Shown here: positions 12,784-16,130 of the stretch, in pieces
Layout: each line of letters begins with the position of its first letter
How positions within the stretch are numbered: position 1 is the first letter of the stretch
DNA from: Thermaceae bacterium
GTDB lineage: Bacteria; Deinococcota; Deinococci; Deinococcales; Marinithermaceae
Assembly: GCA_015490435.1 (NCBI GenBank)
Contig: WFXV01000092.1
Location: forward strand, 1 to 16,130
Length of the DNA stretch: 16,130 nt
Direction: 5' to 3'
Made by a program: the position numbers and the translations under genes
The notes under the pieces: model-generated
Seen by the model: only the letters and a program-made list of their open reading frames with translations
Told to the model about the DNA's origin: nothing
The model's database searches: none

Positions 12784-13680
12784 CTACCCCCCGTAGTGGA
12801 CCCGCCGCTCGCCGAGGCGGAACTGGAGCAGGGTAAGGAGCACCACGCCGACGAAGAGGACCACCGACTGGGCCGCAGCCAGGCCGGTCTTAAAGAACTC
12901 GAAGCCGTCGCGGTAGATGTTGTAGATCAGGATGTTGGTGGCCCCGTTCGGGCCCCCCTTGGTGAGGAGGTCGACGAAGGGGAAGGTGTCGAAGAAGGCG
13001 TAGATCGTGTTCATCACGAAGAGGAAGAAGGTCATCGGCGAGAGCAGCGGGAAGGTCACCTTCCAAAAGCGCTGCCAGGGGGTGGCGCCGTCGATCAGGG
13101 CGGCCTCGAGCACGTCCCCCGGCAGGTTCTGAAGCGCCGCCAGGTAGAAGACCACGTTGTAGCCCACGTTCTTCCAGACCGCCGCCGCCACCAGCACGAA
13201 CATCGCGAGCCCCGGCTGGGTCAGCCAGTCGGGCCGGAGCCCGAAGAGGACGTCGAGGAAGTAGTTCACGATCCCCGCCTGGGGGTTGAAGAGGAAGAGG
13301 AAGATCACCCCCGCCACCGCCGGGCTGAGGGCGTAGGGCCAGATCAGCATCAGGCGGTAAAAGCGCCAGCCCCGGACCTTCTGGTTCGCGAGCACCGAGA
13401 GGAAAAGGCCCACCGCCATCGAGAAGAAGACGACCAAAAAGGAGTAGACCGCGGTGTTCCAGAAGATCCTAAGGTACTCGGGGTTCGTGAAGATCTCCCG
13501 GTAGTTGTCGAGCCCCACGTAGACCTTCCGGAGGCCGAGGAAGGCGACCCGGTAGAAGGAGAGCCGGAAGGTCTCGAAGGTGGGGTAGTAGAGGAAGACG
13601 AGCAGGATGACGAAGGTGGGAAGTAGAAGCAGCCAGGGTAAAAAGCGGCTTTTGTAGGCGGCGTGGGTTTCGGTCTCCAT
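12784..13680 (-). CDS. ugpA: ABC transporter permease, UgpA type (glycerol-3-phosphate / sugar)
   Basis: This 298-residue inner-membrane permease has six helices, the first being FLPWLLLLPTFVILLVFLYYP. The EAA loop is PGDVLEAALIDGATPWQRFWKV. The MalF/UgpA-type sequence GLDNYREIFTNPEYLRIFWNT follows the first helix. The ATG at 13680 is preferred over an upstream in-frame ATG at 13725 because AGGAG sits 4-8 nt before it and the upstream start would lie inside the terminator hairpin. It lies downstream of that terminator, so its transcription needs read-through or a weak local promoter (TAGGAT at 13691-13696). Confidence 0.88.
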   Translation of the reverse strand: METETHAAYKSRFLPWLLLLPTFVILLVFLYYPTFETFRLSFYRVAFLGLRKVYVGLDNYREIFTNPEYLRIFWNTAVYSFLVVFFSMAVGLFLSVLANQKVRGWRFYRLMLIWPYALSPAVAGVIFLFLFNPQAGIVNYFLDVLFGLRPDWLTQPGLAMFVLVAAAVWKNVGYNVVFYLAALQNLPGDVLEAALIDGATPWQRFWKVTFPLLSPMTFFLFVMNTIYAFFDTFPFVDLLTKGGPNGATNILIYNIYRDGFEFFKTGLAAAQSVVLFVGVVLLTLLQFRLGERRVHYGG

Positions 13681-13690
13681 GGGCTCCTCT

Positions 13691-13696
13691 ATCCTA
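13691..13696 (-). promoter_or_regulatory. Possible weak -10 box before ugpA
   Basis: TAGGAT on the minus strand ends 10 nt before the ugpA ATG. A -35 at normal distance would fall in the GC-rich terminator stem and does not match the consensus. It may be chance, but it is the only promoter-like element between the ugpB terminator and ugpA. Confidence 0.25.
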
Positions 13697-13703
13697 CGCG
13701 AGC

Positions 13704-13740
13704 AAAAAGGGGTCGTCCGCCCCAAGGGGCGGACGACCCC
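13704..13740 (-). terminator. Strong rho-independent terminator between ugpB and ugpA
   Basis: A perfect 15-bp inverted repeat, GGGGTCGTCCGCCCC (13709-13723) and its complement (13726-13740), has a 2-nt spacer. On the minus strand it is followed by TTTTT (13704-13708). It starts 11 nt after the ugpB stop. It would limit permease expression relative to the binding protein, a common pattern in ABC import operons. Confidence 0.85.
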
Positions 13741-13751
13741 GCGGCTACGCG

Positions 13752-15062
13752 CTACTTACCGACCGCGGCGTTGTACTCCCTGAGGGCCTTATCCGCCTGG
13801 GCATCGGCCTCTTTGAGCGCCTGGTCGATCGGCTTGCCCTGGAAGACCGCCTGGATCATGTTCTCGATGATGGTGCGGATCTCCGGGAAGGGGCCGATCA
13901 GGGCGCCCTGGGTGGCCCGGTTGGCCTTGGACTGGAGGAGCTGGTCGAAGGCCGCCTTGTAGGCGGGGTTCCGCTCGAACCAGTGCTGCCACTCGAGCAC
14001 CTTCACCGAGGTGTTCAGCACCGGGAAGTAGCCGGTGCCCTTGTGCCAGCGCACCATGTTCTCGGTGTTGGTGAACCAGAGCAGGAAGGTGAGCGCCGCC
14101 TTCATCTCCTCGTCGGGGTGGCCCTTGGTGAGCCAGAGCGAGGCGCCGCCGACCACGGTGCCATTCCGCTCGACGCCGTCGGGGATGGGGAGGAAGCCGG
14201 TGCCGAGTTCAAAGCCGTTCTCGAAGGCGGCGTTTTGCATGAAGGTGACGTCCGAGGTCGAGGTGATCAGCATCGCCGCCTGCTGGCTCACGAAGATCTG
14301 GTTGGCGCCGTCCCAGTCCTCGGGCTTGCCGGAGTAGACGTAGTAGCCCTTGTCGTACATCTCCTTCCACCACTCGACGATGCGGCGCATCGCCTCGGAG
14401 TCGATGTAGACGTCGGTGGCCCGGGCGGCGCGGCCGTTTTCGTTATTGGCGAGGAGCGCCCCCTGCTCCGCGATCCACTGCTCGACGAACCAGGAGTGGA
14501 GCGGCCAGGTGATGCACTTGGGCGCGGCCTTGGTGGCCTCGATCTTCTCGCAGGCCTTCATCACCTCGCCGAAGGTCTTCGGCGGGTTCTCGGGGTCGAG
14601 CCCGGCCTTCCTGAAGATGTCCTTGTTGTAGTAGAGGATCGGGTTCGAGGAGTTCCAGGGGATCGAGTTGAACTTGCCCTTGATCCGGTAGTAGTTGGCC
14701 ACCGGCTTGATGTAGTCCTCGAGCTGGAACTTGAGGTCGGCGGGCACGTAGTCCTCGATGGGCACGAAGATGCCCGAGTCGAGGGCGAGCTGGCTGCCCA
14801 CCTCGAAGATCTGCACGATGTGCGGCGCGGCCCCCTGCCGGGCGGCGAGGATGGCGGCGTTCAGGGTGTCGCGGTAGGAACCCTTGTACTCCGCCTTGAC
14901 CTCGATGCCCGGGTGGGTGTAGTTGAAGTCCTCCACCATCCGCTGGATGAACGCGGTGCGGCCGCCGCCGAACGCGTGCCAGAAGGTGATCTGCACCTTC
15001 TTGGCGGCGAACGCCGGCACCGCCAGCGCCATGAGGGCCAGGCCTACCAAGATTCGCTTCAT
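13752..15062 (-). CDS. ugpB: ABC transporter substrate-binding protein, UgpB type
   Basis: This 436-residue exported protein binds the transported solute. The signal peptide is MKRILVGLALMALAVPAFA with likely cleavage after AFA; no lipobox cysteine is present. The mature start is VQITFWHAFGGGRTAF. YKGSYRDTLNAAILAARQ and PHIVQIFEVGSQLALDSG closely follow the UgpB pattern (YKG.Y...L.A...A...G.AP.I.Q..EVG), which favours glycerol-3-phosphate or glycerophosphodiesters over sugars. The ATG at 15062 is chosen because AAGGAGG lies 7 nt upstream and the signal peptide begins there. It lies 56 nt after phoU, with its own -10 box. Confidence 0.88.
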   Translation of the reverse strand: MKRILVGLALMALAVPAFAAKKVQITFWHAFGGGRTAFIQRMVEDFNYTHPGIEVKAEYKGSYRDTLNAAILAARQGAAPHIVQIFEVGSQLALDSGIFVPIEDYVPADLKFQLEDYIKPVANYYRIKGKFNSIPWNSSNPILYYNKDIFRKAGLDPENPPKTFGEVMKACEKIEATKAAPKCITWPLHSWFVEQWIAEQGALLANNENGRAARATDVYIDSEAMRRIVEWWKEMYDKGYYVYSGKPEDWDGANQIFVSQQAAMLITSTSDVTFMQNAAFENGFELGTGFLPIPDGVERNGTVVGGASLWLTKGHPDEEMKAALTFLLWFTNTENMVRWHKGTGYFPVLNTSVKVLEWQHWFERNPAYKAAFDQLLQSKANRATQGALIGPFPEIRTIIENMIQAVFQGKPIDQALKEADAQADKALREYNAAVGK

Positions 15063-15090
15063 AGCCAACCTCCTTTCCCTTACCAACCCG

Positions 15091-15096
15091 AGTATA
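15091..15096 (-). promoter_or_regulatory. -10 box of the ugpB promoter
   Basis: TATACT on the minus strand (five of six consensus bases) lies 28 nt before the ugpB ATG. A recognisable -35 is missing at 16-18 bp, which suggests that an activator may be needed; phosphate-starvation control would fit the gene content but is not shown. It lies in the 56-nt gap after phoU. Confidence 0.5.
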
Positions 15097-15118
15097 CCGG
15101 GCGAAAAGGGGACGAAGG

Positions 15119-15766
15119 TCAGCGGTGGGGGGCCTGGCCGGTGACCCAGTAGACCACCCGCTCGGCGATGTTCTCGAGGTGGTCGCCGAAGCGCTCGTAG
15201 CTCCGGGCGACCCGGAGCAGGGTGAGCGCCTTGCCAATGGTGCGGGGGTCCTCCAGCATGTAGGTGATCAGCTCCCGGGTGAGCTGCTCGTAGAGGTCGT
15301 CGACCTCGTCGTCGAGCTCGAGCACCTTGAGGGCGGCGCCGGCGTCCTTCTCGGCGATGCTCTTCGCCACCAGGTCGAGCATCTCGAGGAGCCGCCGGGC
15401 CATCTGGGGGAGGAGGACGTAGCGCTTTAAGGGCGGTTCCTTCGCGAGGATGAGCGCGTCCTCGGCGACGTGGGCGGCGTAGTCACCGGCGCGCTCGAGG
15501 TCGGTCACCGCCTTCAGGATGGTGACCAGAAAGCGCAGGTCGCTGGCCACCGGCTGGTGGCGGGCGATGGTCGCGATCACCTCGTCCTCGATCGCGTACT
15601 CCAGCCGGTCCACCTCCTCGTCCTCGCGGATCACCGCCTCCGCCCGGGCGGCGTCGCCCTTGGTGAGCGCCTCGGTGGCGCCCTCGAGCATCTCGCGGGT
15701 CCGCCCCGCCATCTCGAGGAAGCGCTCGGTGATCTGGGTGAGTTCTCGGTCCAGTGCCTCCCGCAT
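15119..15766 (-). CDS. phoU: Phosphate signalling regulator PhoU
   Basis: This 215-residue cytoplasmic protein is built from two three-helix bundles. The repeated metal-binding motifs are visible: EDEEVDRLEYAIED and DLERAGDYAAHVAE in the first half, and ELDDEVDDLYEQL and SYERFGDHLENIAERVVY in the second. PhoU links the Pst phosphate transporter to the PhoR/PhoB sensor system and keeps the Pho response off when phosphate is ample. Here it is separated from pst genes and instead precedes ugpBAE. The ATG at 15766 lies 7 nt after TATAGT, suggesting a leaderless transcript; no ribosome-binding site is evident. Confidence 0.95.
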   Translation of the reverse strand: MREALDRELTQITERFLEMAGRTREMLEGATEALTKGDAARAEAVIREDEEVDRLEYAIEDEVIATIARHQPVASDLRFLVTILKAVTDLERAGDYAAHVAEDALILAKEPPLKRYVLLPQMARRLLEMLDLVAKSIAEKDAGAALKVLELDDEVDDLYEQLTRELITYMLEDPRTIGKALTLLRVARSYERFGDHLENIAERVVYWVTGQAPHR

Positions 15767-15773
15767 TAGGGCG

Positions 15774-15779
15774 ACTATA
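15774..15779 (-). promoter_or_regulatory. Leaderless -10 box of phoU, overlapping the cobS stop
   Basis: TATAGT on the minus strand ends 7 nt before the phoU ATG and contains the TAG stop codon of cobS (15775-15777). The near-consensus box and spacing fit a leaderless start. A -35 box is not apparent upstream. Confidence 0.5.
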
Positions 15780-16130
15780 CACCGGCGGCGAGCGCCCCGA
15801 GGAGGAAGAAAAGCTCGGCGAGCTCGATGGCGGCGCCGTGCAAGTCGCCGGTCACCCCCCCGAGGCGGGCGAGGGCGAGACGGTAGAAAAGCGCCGTCCC
15901 GAGCGCGGCGACGAGCGTGGGGACCGGGAAGAAAAGAAGCACCGCCAGGGCGGGAAGCAGCGCGGCGCCCAGCGCCGCCCCCCGCAGCCTCGCCCCGAGC
16001 CCCCCGGGCCGGGCCGCGGGGAGGCGGCTTGCGGGCAGGACGAAAAAGCGGGCGAGCGCGGGGGCGGCGACGAGCGTCGGGTGGGGCCCGAGGGCGGCGA
16101 GCGCCTGGGCCTTCGCGAGGAGGTAGACCG
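15775..16130 (-). CDS. cobS: Adenosylcobinamide-GDP ribazoletransferase, C-terminal part (5' end outside window)
   Basis: The minus-strand frame is open from the right edge of the window to a TAG at 15775-15777 and encodes 117 residues. RLGGVTGDLHGAAIELAELFFLL is the conserved C-terminal block of CobS, an integral-membrane enzyme that joins alpha-ribazole (or its phosphate) to adenosylcobinamide-GDP in the last steps of cobalamin synthesis. Hydrophobic stretches such as ALLPALAVLLFFPVPTLVAAL are membrane segments. The N-terminal half is missing. phoU starts 8 nt downstream. Other cobalamin genes probably lie to the right. Confidence 0.9.
   Translation of the reverse strand, partial: VYLLAKAQALAALGPHPTLVAAPALARFFVLPASRLPAARPGGLGARLRGAALGAALLPALAVLLFFPVPTLVAALGTALFYRLALARLGGVTGDLHGAAIELAELFFLLGALAAGV

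Noticed and set aside
12796..13626. 276-codon rightward open frame
   Set aside because: It mirrors ugpA; the Glu/His/Arg-rich translation arises from the complement of hydrophobic codons.
13681..13725. Extended ugpA start at 13725
   Set aside because: It would begin inside the loop of the ugpB terminator hairpin and add a non-homologous tail; the ATG at 13680 has AGGAG in front.
13983..15152. 389-codon rightward open frame
   Set aside because: It is antisense to ugpB with Gly/Val/Glu/His-rich low-complexity sequence and no motif.

Overview
The window is high-GC bacterial chromosome. It most likely comes from a thermophilic member of Deinococcota (order Thermales, in the Thermus/Oceanithermus/Marinithermus range). 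The grounds are very dense packing with 4-bp start/stop overlaps, the operon order ffh-rpsP-khpA-rimM-trmD, an MgtE with a Thermus-like layout, and several start codons placed 6-8 nt after a TANNNT -10 box, as in leaderless transcripts of this phylum. This assignment is inferred from recall, not from a search.

Region 1 (1-1900) is accessory DNA, visibly less GC-rich than the rest. It holds the 3' end of an IS3-type element whose right tip (about base 186) lies inside a leftward gene for an exported PEGA / Sel1-like / WD40-like repeat protein. That protein's last ~43 residues are now read from the IS.

Region 2 (1900-4850, rightward) is a promoter followed by a clear prefoldin alpha subunit gene, unusual for a bacterium. 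A hairpin terminator follows, then a small gene whose centre resembles prefoldin beta, then an acyl-CoA dehydrogenase and a YihY/BrkB-type membrane protein. The prefoldin-like pair is the most notable content of the window.

Region 3 (4800-9800) is housekeeping. coaX (leftward) and tgt (rightward) diverge from one shared heptamer that can serve as the -10 box on both strands. tgt converges on the leftward operon ffh-rpsP-khpA-rimM-trmD (signal recognition particle, ribosomal protein bS16, RNA-binding KH protein, 16S maturation, tRNA m1G37), which has a good promoter upstream of ffh.

Region 4 (9800-16130) holds mgtE (rightward magnesium channel) and a leftward phosphate-scavenging cluster: the 3' end of cobS, then phoU, ugpB, ugpA, ugpE and a glycerophosphodiester phosphodiesterase. 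The logic is import of glycerol-3-phosphate or glycerophosphodiesters through an ABC transporter, cleavage of diesters by the phosphodiesterase, and PhoU as phosphate-signalling regulator. The ATPase subunit (UgpC/MsmK type) is not in the window. A strong terminator separates the binding-protein gene from the permease genes. Three convergent gene pairs overlap at their 3' ends (47, 4 and 33 bp), leaving no intergenic terminator space. No tRNA, rRNA, CRISPR array or prophage was seen, and no gene-free stretch exceeds 300 bases.
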